A DNA stretch of 64,000 nt from Devosia nitrariae (GTDB lineage: Bacteria > Pseudomonadota > Alphaproteobacteria > Rhizobiales > Devosiaceae), in NCBI RefSeq assembly GCF_030160115.1, contig NZ_BSNS01000009.1:62001-126000 (forward strand). The letters are read 5' to 3'. Shown piece by piece: positions 1 to 8,821 of the stretch. Both the position numbers and the translations under genes were made by a program. Within the stretch, counting starts at the first letter, position 1, and every line of letters begins with the position of its first letter. A model generated the notes under the pieces. The model ran no database searches. It saw only the letters and a program-made list of their open reading frames with translations, and was not told the origin of the DNA.

Positions 1-54
1 TTCCCTCCGCAAGAGTTCACTCGTAAGTGTCTCGGCTCGCGGCAGCCACCTGGC

Positions 55-1959
55 CTACCGGTAGCCGGCGGCCTGCAGCTCGAAGAGCTCGGCATAGAGG
101 CCGCCCCTGGCGACGAGTTCGGCATGGCTGCCATCCTCGATGATGCGGCCGTTGTCGAGCACCAGAATGCGATCGGCCATGCGCACCGTCGAGAAGCGGT
201 GCGAGATCAAAAGCGTCGTCTTGCCCTGGGCGAGGCCGATGAAGCGGGCGAACACCTCGGCCTCGGCCTTCGCGTCGAGCGCGGCCGTCGGCTCGTCGAG
301 GATCATCACCTGTGCATCGCGCATATAGGCGCGGGCAATGGCGATCTTCTGCCATTCGCCGCCGGAAAGATCGCGTCCCTTGCTGAACATGCGCCCGAGG
401 ACCTGCGTGTATCTGCCCGGCAGCTTCTCGATGACTGCCGCGGCGAGGCTGCGCTCGGCTGCCTCGCGGATGCGCGCCTCGTCGTCGACGGCCGTGACGT
501 CGCCGATGCCGATGTTCTCGCCCGCCGTAAAGCTGAAGCGCATGAAGTCCTGGAAGATGACTCCCATGTGCCGGGCGAGGTCGGCAAGCCCGATGTCGCG
601 GATGTCGGTGCCATCGATGGTGATGCGTCCTTCCACCGGGTCGTAGAGCCGTGTCATCAGCTTGACGATCGTCGTCTTGCCTGCCCCGTTCTCGCCGACC
701 AGCGCCACCGTCTCTCCCGCCTTGATCTCGAAGGAGAGATCGCGAATCGTCCAGGTCTCGCTTTCGGGATAGCGAAAGCCCACCTTCTCGAACCGGATGC
801 CCTTGGCGAGCGGATCGGGGAACGATTGAGGCTTGGCAGGATCCAGAATGGTCGGCTTGATCTCGAAGAACGAAAAGAGGTCGTCGAGATAGAGCGATTG
901 GCCGGCGACCTGGGTAAAGCCGATCATGATCTGGTGGAAAAGCCCGTTGAGGCGCAGGAACGAGCCGGAGAGGAACGCGAGGTCACCTATGGAAAAGTCG
1001 CCCGAGATCGTCTTCCAGACGATGTAGGCATAGGCACCGTAATAGGTGAGGGTCGAAACTGCGGCGAGAATCCCGCCGAACACCGTGCGCTCGATAGCGA
1101 GTTTGCGGTTGTCGAGGAAGATGGCTGTGGCGAGCGTGCGGAAGCGCTCGACGAGGAAATCGCCGAGCCCGAAGAGCTTGACCTCCTTGGCTGTCTCGGG
1201 CCGCGCCCCGACCCAGCGTACATACTCGAGCTGGCGCCGCTCGGGCGTGCGCCCGCGGTTGAGATAGTAACCCCTGAGGTTGAAGCGCTGCTCGCCCCAG
1301 ACGGCCGGGAACATCGAAACGAAGAGCAGCACGATGAGCCAGGGCGCGTAGACGGCGAGGCCCGCGGCCAGGGTGGCGACCGTGATGATGTCCTGCGCCT
1401 GGCCGAAGATCTGGGCAAGCACCGTATTCCGGCTCGCCGCCTGCCGGCGGGCGCGCTCCAGCCTGTCTTGATAGTCGGCCGACTCGAAATGCATGAGGTC
1501 GAGCCGCGCCGCGTGCTGCAACAGCTCGACGCTGACCGTGTTGGAGTGCATCTCGCCGAGCACTGTATCGACCAGGTTGACCGAACGGGTCAGGAGGTCG
1601 TTGACGAGCACCAGAAGGAGCTCGATGCCGAGATAGAAGGTGATGGTCGAGAGCGCTCCACTTTCCCACCAGGCCCAGACGTCCTCGCCGGGCGATGCGA
1701 TGCCGGAAAGACGCACCACTTCGTCGATGATGAGCTTGCCGACATAGAGCATGGCGATGGGCTGCAGCGCCTTGACCAGGCGCAGCCCGATGCTTGCCAG
1801 CGTTAGGAACCGGCTGGTGCGCCAGATCTGCGCAAACAGCCGCCCGAGATGGCGAAGATTCGCCATGCGCTGGCTAAAGGTCAGTTCGTCGGGCGCGCGG
1901 GCGCCGGGGCCGATATCTCTCATTGTGTGAATGATATGAGGAAGGGTGTGAGCCGTCAC
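55..1959 (-). CDS. ABC transporter, fused permease and ATPase (exporter type)
   Basis: A 634-residue half-transporter of the exporter type: a membrane domain (about residues 45-340) followed by a nucleotide-binding domain. The ATPase shows Walker A GENGAGKTT near residue 420, the signature LSGGEW near 530 and Walker B VMILDEPTAALD near 550, with the His switch at LLISHRFSTV. Such proteins work as homodimers or heterodimers in the inner membrane. No partner half-transporter lies beside it, so a homodimer is the simpler guess. The substrate cannot be read from the sequence; lipids, peptides and drugs are all possible. Its 3' end is 54 bases from the window edge and nothing codes there. The gene runs in the same direction as the aldo/keto reductase 47 bases upstream. 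Confidence 0.93.
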   Translation of the reverse strand: MTAHTLPHIIHTMRDIGPGARAPDELTFSQRMANLRHLGRLFAQIWRTSRFLTLASIGLRLVKALQPIAMLYVGKLIIDEVVRLSGIASPGEDVWAWWESGALSTITFYLGIELLLVLVNDLLTRSVNLVDTVLGEMHSNTVSVELLQHAARLDLMHFESADYQDRLERARRQAASRNTVLAQIFGQAQDIITVATLAAGLAVYAPWLIVLLFVSMFPAVWGEQRFNLRGYYLNRGRTPERRQLEYVRWVGARPETAKEVKLFGLGDFLVERFRTLATAIFLDNRKLAIERTVFGGILAAVSTLTYYGAYAYIVWKTISGDFSIGDLAFLSGSFLRLNGLFHQIMIGFTQVAGQSLYLDDLFSFFEIKPTILDPAKPQSFPDPLAKGIRFEKVGFRYPESETWTIRDLSFEIKAGETVALVGENGAGKTTIVKLMTRLYDPVEGRITIDGTDIRDIGLADLARHMGVIFQDFMRFSFTAGENIGIGDVTAVDDEARIREAAERSLAAAVIEKLPGRYTQVLGRMFSKGRDLSGGEWQKIAIARAYMRDAQVMILDEPTAALDAKAEAEVFARFIGLAQGKTTLLISHRFSTVRMADRILVLDNGRIIEDGSHAELVARGGLYAELFELQAAGYR

Positions 1960-2006
1960 TGCCCGATAGAGGTGCCGTGACGGCTCAGATGTGATGCCAG
2001 GCAGTC

Positions 2007-2996
2007 TCAGAACCGCTTAGGACCTTCGGGCTTGTTGCCCATGATCTGCTCGATGCGCTCGAGGACATCGGGGGTCAGCTTGTCCTTGGACTCTAGGGCC
2101 GAGAGGTTGTCTTCGAGCTGGCTCTTCTTGGAGGCACCGAGGATCACGGTCGAGACATTGGGAGTAACGAGGCACCAGAGCAGCGCCAGGTGGTGGATCG
2201 GCAGGCCGATTTCCGAGGCGAGCGCGGCGAGCTGCTTGACCTTTTCGAGTTTGGCCTTGCCCTCTTCGCTCTCCCACTGCTTCTTCAGCCATTCATAGCC
2301 CGGCAGGTTGAGCCGGCTGTCGGCCGGGATGCCGTCATTGTACTTGCCGGTAAGTACGCCCGAGGCCAGCGGCGACCAGATGGTGGTGCCGAGCCCCATC
2401 AGGTCGTAGAGCGGCAGATAATCGCCCTCGACCTTCTGGCGCACGAAGAGGTTGTATTGCGGCTGCTCCATCACCGGCGGGCTGATGCCGAGCGAACGGG
2501 CGACCGCATAGGCTTCGGTCAACTGCTGGGCATTCCATTCCGACGTGCCCCAATAGAGGATCTTGCCTTGCGTGATGAGGTTGTGCATGGCCCAGACCGT
2601 CTCCTCGACCGGCGTGTCGACGTCCGGCCGATGGCAGAAGTAGAGGTCGAGATAGTCGACCTGCAGACGCTTGAGCGCCGCGTGGCACGCATCCGTGACG
2701 TGCTTGCGTGACAGGCCGCGCTGCGTCGGCTTGTCGCCGCCCCAGAAGACTTTCGAGGAGACCGCGTAGGTGTCGCGGCCCCAGGCTAGTTTCTTCAGCG
2801 CTTCGCCCATGAGGGTTTCCGACACGCCTCTCTCATAGCCCTCGGCATTGTCGAAGAAGTTGATGCCCTCGTCGTAGGCGAGCGTCATGATGTCCATGGC
2901 ATCCTTCTGGTCGACCTGCTTGCCGAAGGTGACCCAGGAGCCGAGCGAGAACTCGCTGACCTTGAGGCCGGATTTTCCGAGACGACGGTATTCCAT
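2007..2996 (-). CDS. Aldo/keto reductase (Kv-beta/YghZ-like)
   Basis: A 329-residue NADPH-dependent aldo/keto reductase of the group related to potassium-channel beta subunits and YghZ. The catalytic tetrad is visible: D49, Y54 in AEGYERG, K82 in SSKVFW and H122 in FCHRPD. The length is normal for the family and the product should be a soluble TIM barrel reducing aldehydes such as methylglyoxal. The start ATG follows GAAGGGAATGACAG, which gives a usable ribosome site. A perfect LacI-type palindrome lies about 190 bases upstream, so the gene may be controlled by a sugar-responsive repressor encoded elsewhere. The natural substrate is not evident. Confidence 0.93.
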   Translation of the reverse strand: MEYRRLGKSGLKVSEFSLGSWVTFGKQVDQKDAMDIMTLAYDEGINFFDNAEGYERGVSETLMGEALKKLAWGRDTYAVSSKVFWGGDKPTQRGLSRKHVTDACHAALKRLQVDYLDLYFCHRPDVDTPVEETVWAMHNLITQGKILYWGTSEWNAQQLTEAYAVARSLGISPPVMEQPQYNLFVRQKVEGDYLPLYDLMGLGTTIWSPLASGVLTGKYNDGIPADSRLNLPGYEWLKKQWESEEGKAKLEKVKQLAALASEIGLPIHHLALLWCLVTPNVSTVILGASKKSQLEDNLSALESKDKLTPDVLERIEQIMGNKPEGPKRF

Positions 2997-3580
2997 CTGT
3001 CATTCCCTTCTTGTGCCTGGCGCCATTGGGCCGGCCGCGCGTCCATGCAACGCGCCGATGGCCGCTGGCATTGCGCCGAGCGATTGGGTGGTGGATGCGG
3101 TGCGCCGAACCGGCCGGTGCATCCGGTTGTGCGGGAGCGATGCGCATGGCTTGCCACGGCAGGCGATGCGATCGTGGGATCGTGTGAACGTTCACACGGG
3201 GGTGATGCTAGAACAGGCGGGGCCGCTTCGCCAAGCCCCAGCCCACCTTCCCGTCGCGCGAGTGGGCCTTGAAAGCACCGCAATCAGCCACTAGATACTC
3301 GCGATGCACCGTTGAAGGACTCTGGTCCATCCGTTGCGCGGCTGTCACGAACTCCCCTTATCCTGACGGTGATTTGCTCCTTGTCGAGGAGCTGCATCGT
3401 GCGCGGAGGCAGATGACGCCGATTTCAATCGGTCCACGAGGACATGGTGTCCCGGACCGCTCCGCAATTCACGCAGAGCCCGCCGCCTCACGCGTGCCGC
3501 CGGTCATCCCGTTGGGGGAGCCGGCGCCCAAGGCGCGGCATATGCAAGAGGCGCCCCGTCGGCGCCAAGAGACCAAAGAC
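2997..3580. other. Intergenic region with a LacI-type palindrome, no gene
   Basis: No convincing coding sequence is seen between the divergent aldo/keto reductase and the small protein at 3581. It holds the perfect 18-base palindrome at 3181-3198 and a GGCGCC hairpin (3550-3566) just before the small gene. Open frames here have no recognisable protein features. Confidence 0.6.
3181..3198. promoter_or_regulatory. Perfect 18-bp palindrome, LacI/GalR-type operator
   Basis: CGTGTGAACGTTCACACG is its own reverse complement. The core TGTGAACGTTCACA with a central CG is the usual form of LacI/GalR-family operators. It lies about 190 bases upstream of the minus-strand aldo/keto reductase and about 390 bases upstream of the plus-strand small gene. 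No LacI-family gene is present in the window, so the regulator would be encoded elsewhere. Confidence 0.55.
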
Positions 3581-3862
3581 ATGACCAAAGATATGAAGAC
3601 CGTCGATCTGACGAGACCTGCCGACCTCTATCTCGGCACCGACCACATGACCGCCAGGGCCCAGGGCCATCGGCACTTTTCCAATGCACTTGCCGCCATC
3701 CGCTTCGCCATGGAGCAGGCAGCACCCGTGAGCCTGCGCGGCGCCATGCTCCGCCTGGGCAACGAGTGGCTCGACGGCGACGACATCCGCGCCCTCTACG
3801 GCAACGACCGGCGCTTTGCCCGCCGCTACATGCCGGAGGTGTCCGCGCTCAACGCCGCCTGA
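3581..3862 (+). CDS. Small hypothetical protein
   Basis: Encodes about 93 residues from ATG 3581, or 89 from ATG 3593. The frame is open further upstream to 3269, but that part is low in protein-like character, so the later starts are preferred. The product has no signal peptide or membrane segment and ends in an Arg-rich, basic stretch (residues about 70-86, GNDRRFARRYMPEV). I do not recognise the family. Codon use in the last 80 codons, rich in third-position G/C, fits the neighbours and supports real coding. A dispersed intergenic repeat begins about 10 bases after its stop. Confidence 0.5.
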   Translation: MTKDMKTVDLTRPADLYLGTDHMTARAQGHRHFSNALAAIRFAMEQAAPVSLRGAMLRLGNEWLDGDDIRALYGNDRRFARRYMPEVSALNAA

Positions 3863-3871
3863 GGCTCAAGC

Positions 3872-3916
3872 CCTTTCAGCAAAAGTGGACGCCAATTTTG
3901 CGTTTCGAAAGCGCGA
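3872..3916 (+). repeat. Dispersed intergenic repeat, copy A
   Basis: A segment starting CCTTTCAGCAAAAGTGGAC and running through TTTTGCGTTTCG to GCGCGACA. It is clearly related to a second copy at 17043-17088, which has the same order of blocks (CAGCAAAA/CTGGAC, TGCGGTTCGC, CCGCGACA). Both begin within about 10 bases of a stop codon on the same strand. This looks like one of the short intergenic repeats typical of Rhizobiales genomes. Confidence 0.6.
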
Positions 3917-4033
3917 CAACCAATAATCCAGGGCTCCCACTCCGATTCTGTCGGAACGGGAAAGCCCCCTGAACCTTGCCTTTCGAGCCGCGTTGTCCTC
4001 GACTGCCGACGCGACGGAACAGGGAGGTTCGTC

Positions 4034-4414
4034 ATGCTCAACACCAAGACATCGAAAGCCATCGTCGCCGTCAGTGACCCGGACCGCGCGCGCGACTTCT
4101 ACCAGAACGTTCTTGGCCTTGAACTGATCGGCGACGGCATGGGCGGCGTCATGGCCTTCCGCACGGGAGAGAGCGAACTGATCGTCTATCCCTCGCGCTT
4201 TGCCGGCACCAACCAGGCCAACGCCGTGGTATGGGGCGTCGACGGCGACATGGACGCGATCGTCGCCGATCTCAAGGCCAAGGGCGTCGTCTTCGAGCAC
4301 TATCCGGACGACGAGTGGATGCAGCGCGATGGCGACATCCACATGGCGGGCAACGCCAAGCTCGTCTGGTTCAAGGACCCGGACGGCAACATCCTTCATC
4401 TCAACAGCATGTAG
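4034..4414 (+). CDS. VOC-family (glyoxalase/bleomycin-resistance fold) protein
   Basis: A 126-residue single VOC domain made of two beta-alpha-beta-beta-beta repeats. Typical landmarks are DPDRARDFYQNVLGLEL near the N-terminus and WFKDPDGNILHL at the C-terminus, the latter carrying the usual metal-ligand Glu/Asn region. A good ribosome site (GGGAGG) precedes the ATG. These proteins include metal-dependent lyases, dioxygenases and binding proteins, and the sequence alone does not say which. It is monocistronic and convergent with the nucleotidase at 4425, with a 10-base gap. Confidence 0.88.
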   Translation: MLNTKTSKAIVAVSDPDRARDFYQNVLGLELIGDGMGGVMAFRTGESELIVYPSRFAGTNQANAVVWGVDGDMDAIVADLKAKGVVFEHYPDDEWMQRDGDIHMAGNAKLVWFKDPDGNILHLNSM

Positions 4415-4424
4415 CACGATCAGA

Positions 4425-5141
4425 TCACGGCAGCGCCTTGAGGAAGGTCGCGAGGTCCTCGGTCACGTGATGGACGTGAGTGCCGCTCGCACGACCGAGC
4501 TCCCAGGCGTCGACTTGTTCGTGGGCAAAATCTTCGTCGGCAACGACCTGCACGGTGACCATGCCCACTTCGTGCGGCACCAAGAGGTTCTTTTCCAAAT
4601 CGTCGAACATCACGGCGCGCATCGGATCTATGCCGTGGCGGGTAAGGAACCCGTCATAGGCCTGCCGGTGCGGCTTCGGGACGAACGCCATGTCACGGAT
4701 ATCGAAGATGTGCTCGAAGAGATGTTCGCCCCCGAGCCGGGCAAGTACGGCCATAGCATGCCCGAGATCGCCATTGGTCAGGATGAACTTGCGCCCCGGC
4801 AGCGCGGCGATCGCCGCCACCAGCTCCGGGTGCGGCACCACCGACGCATAGTCGATGGCGTGCACAGTCGTCAGGAAATGGTCGGGATCGATCCTGTGCC
4901 GGGTCATCAGGCCGTTGAGGGTCGTGCCGTAGTCCCTGTAGTAGCTCTTTTGCAGCGCACGCGCCTCTTCGAACCCGAGCGCGGTCAGCTCCATGACGTA
5001 GTACGTCATGTTGAGGTCGATCTGGGCGAAGAGGTTACAGGTGCGCGGATAGAGGGTGTTGTCGAGGTCGAACACCCAGTCGCAGACATGGGCGAGCGAG
5101 CGGACGGTGGGCGCGGTAGTCAAAGACAGATCGTTCATCAT
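4425..5141 (-). CDS. Pyrimidine 5'-nucleotidase (HAD family, Sdt1-like)
   Basis: A 238-residue HAD hydrolase of the pyrimidine 5'-nucleotidase group. Motif I is FDLDNTLYP with nucleophile D25 and acid D27; motif II is ILTNGD; motif III is the Lys in VPKPHRQAY; motif IV is MFDDLEKN. These are the hallmarks of the Sdt1/PHM8-like branch, which dephosphorylates UMP, CMP and related compounds in the cytoplasm. The gene runs parallel to the periplasmic protein gene 32 bases upstream and to argB. Association with argB is common in related genomes, although here other genes intervene. Confidence 0.88.
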   Translation of the reverse strand: MMNDLSLTTAPTVRSLAHVCDWVFDLDNTLYPRTCNLFAQIDLNMTYYVMELTALGFEEARALQKSYYRDYGTTLNGLMTRHRIDPDHFLTTVHAIDYASVVPHPELVAAIAALPGRKFILTNGDLGHAMAVLARLGGEHLFEHIFDIRDMAFVPKPHRQAYDGFLTRHGIDPMRAVMFDDLEKNLLVPHEVGMVTVQVVADEDFAHEQVDAWELGRASGTHVHHVTEDLATFLKALP

Positions 5142-5173
5142 GCCATTCTGGCAGATATTGGTGAAAGCTTCAT

Positions 5174-6412
5174 CTAGGTACCGTCATCGTTATTTTCATC
5201 CCCTGCATTGGCGATAACCGACAGCCCGAGCATGTTCGCGAGTCCTGCCGGATTGACCGCCGCCGAAACGACCGTGATGAGCCGCAGCGGCGAGGCGGGC
5301 GCCACCGCGACCTCGAAGCTGCCGGGATCGGCGAGAAACCGGCGCGCTTCCCCGACGATACGATCGGCCAGTTCCGGTGCGCGGGCGTTCGCGAGCGTCA
5401 GCGACAGCTGCTCGAGCAAGCCTTCGGCATAGGCCGAAACGTCCTGGCCCTCCTGCCGCGTGAGATGGGCGAGGAGCCGGCTGGCGAGCGCAGCGTCGTC
5501 GTAGCGGATGCGGGCACCGACGAAATGCAGTTTCTCGATGATTGCGAGGCCGGCCTGCATCTCGACCTCGTCGGCGGTCTGCGTCTTGCCCTTGCTCCTC
5601 ATCTCCGCTGCGCGCCGCTCGGTCTCGTAGATCATCTGCATCACGTCGGGCGTCAATCCATCGAGGGTGAAGGCCAACTCAAGCGCGCCTTGTTCGTCAA
5701 AATCCAGCCGCAGGGGCTCGACCGAAACGAGCCCGTCCATCGCCCATGTTGCTGTCGCTTCCATCCGACCTTCGAGGCGTGGTGCGCCGAAGATGACCAT
5801 ACTGGTCTTGGCGTCGTCCTTTTCCGGCCCGATATGGACCGTGATGCCCTCGACGACGAGATGCGAGGAAAGGTCCACAAGCGCGCCTGTGCCCGGCGGC
5901 GGGCTGAAGCTCGAGGTCGCCCGCACCGCCTCGAGAGAAAACACCTCCATGCCATCCTGGCGAAAGCGCATGGGCCCGGTCTCGAGGTCGGAAAAGAGGA
6001 CGACGCTGTCGACGGCGCGCACCTCGCCCGGCGGCAGATAGAAGCCGGCCATCCGCACATCGTCGACGGTGAAGGCGAAGAGCTCGAAGCCGGTATCGTG
6101 CTCGAAGGCGATGCGCTCGACGCTCAGCGTCTCGGCGGTATAGGTGCCGTCCTTGGCCTCCGCCACTCCCTCGAAGCGCAGCTCGATATCAAGGCCGACG
6201 GGACCGAGCAGCCCTTCCGGCTGCACGATGGCGACCGTTGCGCCCTCGACGACGATGGCGTCGCCTTCGGTCCGCGCCGGTCCGAATTCGAACTCGTAGC
6301 CCATGAACGCATAGGCGGCAGCGAGCCGCTCGAGGAAAGCCTCCGGCTCCACCGCCGCAGCCGGCGCCGCTGCAAGAAGTGCCAGACTCGTTCCGATGCC
6401 GATCACACGCAT
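5174..6412 (-). CDS. Predicted periplasmic protein of unknown function
   Basis: A 412-residue protein with a clear Sec signal peptide (residues 1-20, ending APAAA-VE). The mature part is rich in beta-prone segments and alternates short charged strands, with a helical region around residues 255-330 (MIYETERRAAEMRSKGK). It has no recognised catalytic motif and no cysteines that stand out. It resembles the large class of alphaproteobacterial periplasmic proteins annotated only as DUF, but I cannot name the family. It sits between the nucleotidase and argB on the same strand. The start ATG is the first residue of a well-formed signal peptide, so the start is secure. Confidence 0.75.
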   Translation of the reverse strand: MRVIGIGTSLALLAAAPAAAVEPEAFLERLAAAYAFMGYEFEFGPARTEGDAIVVEGATVAIVQPEGLLGPVGLDIELRFEGVAEAKDGTYTAETLSVERIAFEHDTGFELFAFTVDDVRMAGFYLPPGEVRAVDSVVLFSDLETGPMRFRQDGMEVFSLEAVRATSSFSPPPGTGALVDLSSHLVVEGITVHIGPEKDDAKTSMVIFGAPRLEGRMEATATWAMDGLVSVEPLRLDFDEQGALELAFTLDGLTPDVMQMIYETERRAAEMRSKGKTQTADEVEMQAGLAIIEKLHFVGARIRYDDAALASRLLAHLTRQEGQDVSAYAEGLLEQLSLTLANARAPELADRIVGEARRFLADPGSFEVAVAPASPLRLITVVSAAVNPAGLANMLGLSVIANAGDENNDDGT

Positions 6413-6573
6413 AGTCGCCTCCAGAGCCGGATCTTGGTGCTCTCGCTATCAGGCCTGCACGACGCCGGTGTGGCAAGGCATATCGCGGCACAGGCGGCCC
6501 GTACCGAGCGTGCGCGTCGTCCCGTCAGCTCCGGGCTCGATGGCCGGATCGGCACGAAGCCGCGCCTGCCAAT

Positions 6574-7479
6574 CTACCTTACGATCAGCGTGCCGGCGCC
6601 GTGCTCGGTAAAGAGCTCGACCAGTACCACGTGCGGCATCTTTCCACTGAGGATGACGACGCCCTCGACGCCCTGGTCGAGCGCCTCGAGGCAGGTTTCG
6701 ACCTTGGGGATCATGCCGCCCGAAATGACACCGTCGGCGATGAGTTGCTTGGCATCACTCACCGAGAGCTCGGGAATGAGCTTGCCGTCCTTGTCGAGAA
6801 CGCCCGGGACGTCGGTGAGGAACAGCAAGCGCTTGGCGCCGAGCGAGCCGGCAATGGCGCCGGCGAACGTATCGGCGTTGATGTTGTAGGTCGCTCCGTC
6901 CCGCCCCGGTGCGACCGGCGCGATCACCGGGATCATCTCCGAACGGGCGAGAAGATCGAGCAGCGTGCGGTCGACCTCGACCGGCTCGCCCACGAACCCG
7001 AGATCAAGCACCCGCTCGATATTGGACGTCGGGTCCTTGTATTTCTTCTCGGCTTTCTTGGCGAAGACCATGTTGCCGTCCTTGCCGCAGAGGCCGATGG
7101 CCCACTCGCCCTCGGCGTTGATCAGCGCCACGATTTCCTTGTTGATCGAGCCGGCAAGCACCATTTCGACGATTTCGACCGTGCGCTGGTCGGTGACGCG
7201 CAGGCCCCCCTCGAACTTGCTCTCGATGCCCATGCTGGCCAGCATCCTGCCGATCTGCGGTCCGCCGCCATGGACGACGATCGGGTTGACCTTGGACTGC
7301 TTCAGGAGCGCGATGTCGCGAGCAAACGCCTGGCCGAGCGCCGCATCGCCCATGGCGTGGCCGCCATATTTGACGACGACGGTCTTGCCCTCGTAGCGCT
7401 GCATGTGGGGCAGGGCTTGGGCGAGGATGCCCGCATCGTGGGAAAACCGGTCGTTCTTGGAGGCGGTCTGGTCGGACAT
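6574..7479 (-). CDS. argB: Acetylglutamate kinase
   Basis: N-acetyl-L-glutamate kinase, second step of arginine biosynthesis in the cytoplasm. From ATG 7479 the protein is 301 residues, the standard length; the frame stays open upstream to 7623 but that extension is Arg/Pro-rich and not conserved in type. Landmarks: KYGGHAM near residue 37, the glycine-rich VHGGGPQIG at about 69-77 that binds ATP, and the NAG-binding [18 protein letters not shown] segment. The C-terminal [14 protein letters not shown] is also typical. The enzyme is usually feedback-inhibited by arginine; the sequence does not settle which allosteric class this is. Confidence 0.96.
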   Translation of the reverse strand: MSDQTASKNDRFSHDAGILAQALPHMQRYEGKTVVVKYGGHAMGDAALGQAFARDIALLKQSKVNPIVVHGGGPQIGRMLASMGIESKFEGGLRVTDQRTVEIVEMVLAGSINKEIVALINAEGEWAIGLCGKDGNMVFAKKAEKKYKDPTSNIERVLDLGFVGEPVEVDRTLLDLLARSEMIPVIAPVAPGRDGATYNINADTFAGAIAGSLGAKRLLFLTDVPGVLDKDGKLIPELSVSDAKQLIADGVISGGMIPKVETCLEALDQGVEGVVILSGKMPHVVLVELFTEHGAGTLIVR

Positions 7480-7759
7480 GACGGGCGGATCCCTTCGCGG
7501 CGGACAAACAGTCAGACGGTCTACTGGATTCTCGGGCGAAGCGAAATCGCCTCTGCCGATAAATCTTGCCTGCCTCGACATCGGCTCGATGCGGGGCTCG
7601 CCCCGAAGTCTGCGATGTAACAAACGCGCCGGCGGCGCGAATGCGCGGCGCCGCAGTCACCAAGGCCAGTCACCAAGGATTGACATGCCCGTGCCTTCGA
7701 TAGCGGGCTAGATTGCACCATGTTTCGGAGGCTGGATCGGTCCGGCCGAGGAGGAAGCG

Positions 7760-8260
7760 ATGAAGACGTCCCGCAGGTCCATTGTTCTCGGCGGCACTGC
7801 CGCCGTCGCAGTTGCCGCCGTTGGCCTCGCCCTGCGCCCGATGTCGGCGCCGGCAACGGCCGCCGAGGGCGAGTTCGAGTTCACCCTGACCGATGCCGAA
7901 TGGCAGGCGAGGCTCTCCCCCGAGGCCTACCAGGTGCTGCGTCACGAGGCGACCGAGCGCCCCTGGACCTCCCCGCTGCTCGAGGAAAAGCGCGCCGGCA
8001 CGTTCCTCTGCGCCGGCTGCGACCTGCCGCTCTTTGCCTCCGAAACCAAATACGACAGCGGCACGGGCTGGCCGAGCTTTTATGACTACCTGCCCGGCGC
8101 CATCGGCACGACACAGGATACCTCGCTCTTCATGGTGCGCACCGAAGTCCACTGCGCCCGCTGCGGCGGCCACCAGGGTCACGTGTTCGAGGACGGTCCG
8201 GAGCCGACTGGCCTGCGCTACTGCATCAACGGCCTTTCTCTCAAGTTCGAGGAAGCCTAG
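7760..8260 (+). CDS. msrB: Peptide-methionine (R)-S-oxide reductase MsrB, exported
   Basis: A 166-residue MsrB that reduces methionine-R-sulfoxide. Zinc ligands are C84/C87 (CAGC) and C132/C135 (CARC); the catalytic cysteine is C155 in RYCIN. The N-terminus (SRRSIVLGG, hydrophobic to about residue 22, then AATA-A) resembles a Tat signal, so the enzyme probably works in the periplasm. Ordinary cytoplasmic MsrB proteins are about 130-145 residues, which fits the extra leader here. The ATG is preceded by GAGGAAG. The deaminase gene follows after 10 bases, so the two are probably cotranscribed. Confidence 0.94.
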   Translation: MKTSRRSIVLGGTAAVAVAAVGLALRPMSAPATAAEGEFEFTLTDAEWQARLSPEAYQVLRHEATERPWTSPLLEEKRAGTFLCAGCDLPLFASETKYDSGTGWPSFYDYLPGAIGTTQDTSLFMVRTEVHCARCGGHQGHVFEDGPEPTGLRYCINGLSLKFEEA

Positions 8261-8270
8261 ATTAGAGCCT

Positions 8271-8762
8271 ATGATTCATGGCCACACCCACTACATGTCC
8301 CTCGCCCTTGAGCAGGCGAGGCTCGGGCTTGAGCGCGGGGAATTGCCGATCGGTGCCGTGGTGGTCAATGACGGTATCGTCATCGCCGGTGGCTACACCA
8401 AAGAGGTGGCTGAACGTCGTCGTCTGGTGCATGCCGAGCTGCTGGCGCTCGAGGAAGCTGACCGGTTGCAGCCGTTCCCCGGCCGGCGGGGGACGACCGT
8501 GCTCTATACAACCCTGGAGCCGTGCATGATGTGTCTCGGCGCCGGCATATCGTTTGGTTTGGGTGCAATCCATTTCGCGCTCGAGGCCCCGTCGGACGGA
8601 GCAGTGGCGCGCGGCCTGGCGGCTGCGCCTGACGCGAATTTCTTTCCCGCGCCCGACGTAAGCTCCGGATTGCTGCGAGAGGAGAGCCGGGCATTGTTCC
8701 GTCTCTATTGTGAAGATCAGCCCGCCGGGCCTGATGCGGGAATGGGCGGAAACGCTGGCTAG
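8271..8762 (+). CDS. Cytidine/deoxycytidylate-deaminase-fold nucleoside deaminase
   Basis: A 163-residue zinc deaminase of the TadA/guanine-deaminase fold. The motif H54-A-E56 supplies the zinc His and the catalytic Glu, and P84-C85-x-x-C88 supplies the two zinc Cys. The frame is open back to 7893, but that part overlaps msrB, so ATG 8271 is taken as the start. The canonical tRNA adenosine deaminase tends to be encoded elsewhere, so this may be a paralogue acting on free bases or nucleosides. It ends in a Gly-rich tail without known motifs. The gene directly follows msrB. Confidence 0.85.
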   Translation: MIHGHTHYMSLALEQARLGLERGELPIGAVVVNDGIVIAGGYTKEVAERRRLVHAELLALEEADRLQPFPGRRGTTVLYTTLEPCMMCLGAGISFGLGAIHFALEAPSDGAVARGLAAAPDANFFPAPDVSSGLLREESRALFRLYCEDQPAGPDAGMGGNAG

Positions 8763-8821
8763 CCCCTAGCCGGCAAGGCGCCGCTGGCCCGTTGCTCGCG
8801 TCCAATGGCGCTATCGAGTCT

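Noticed and set aside
124-1806. Long plus-strand open frame (560 codons) opposite the ABC exporter
   Set aside because: It is the antisense shadow of a conserved ATPase gene; the translation is charged, repetitive and without family motifs.
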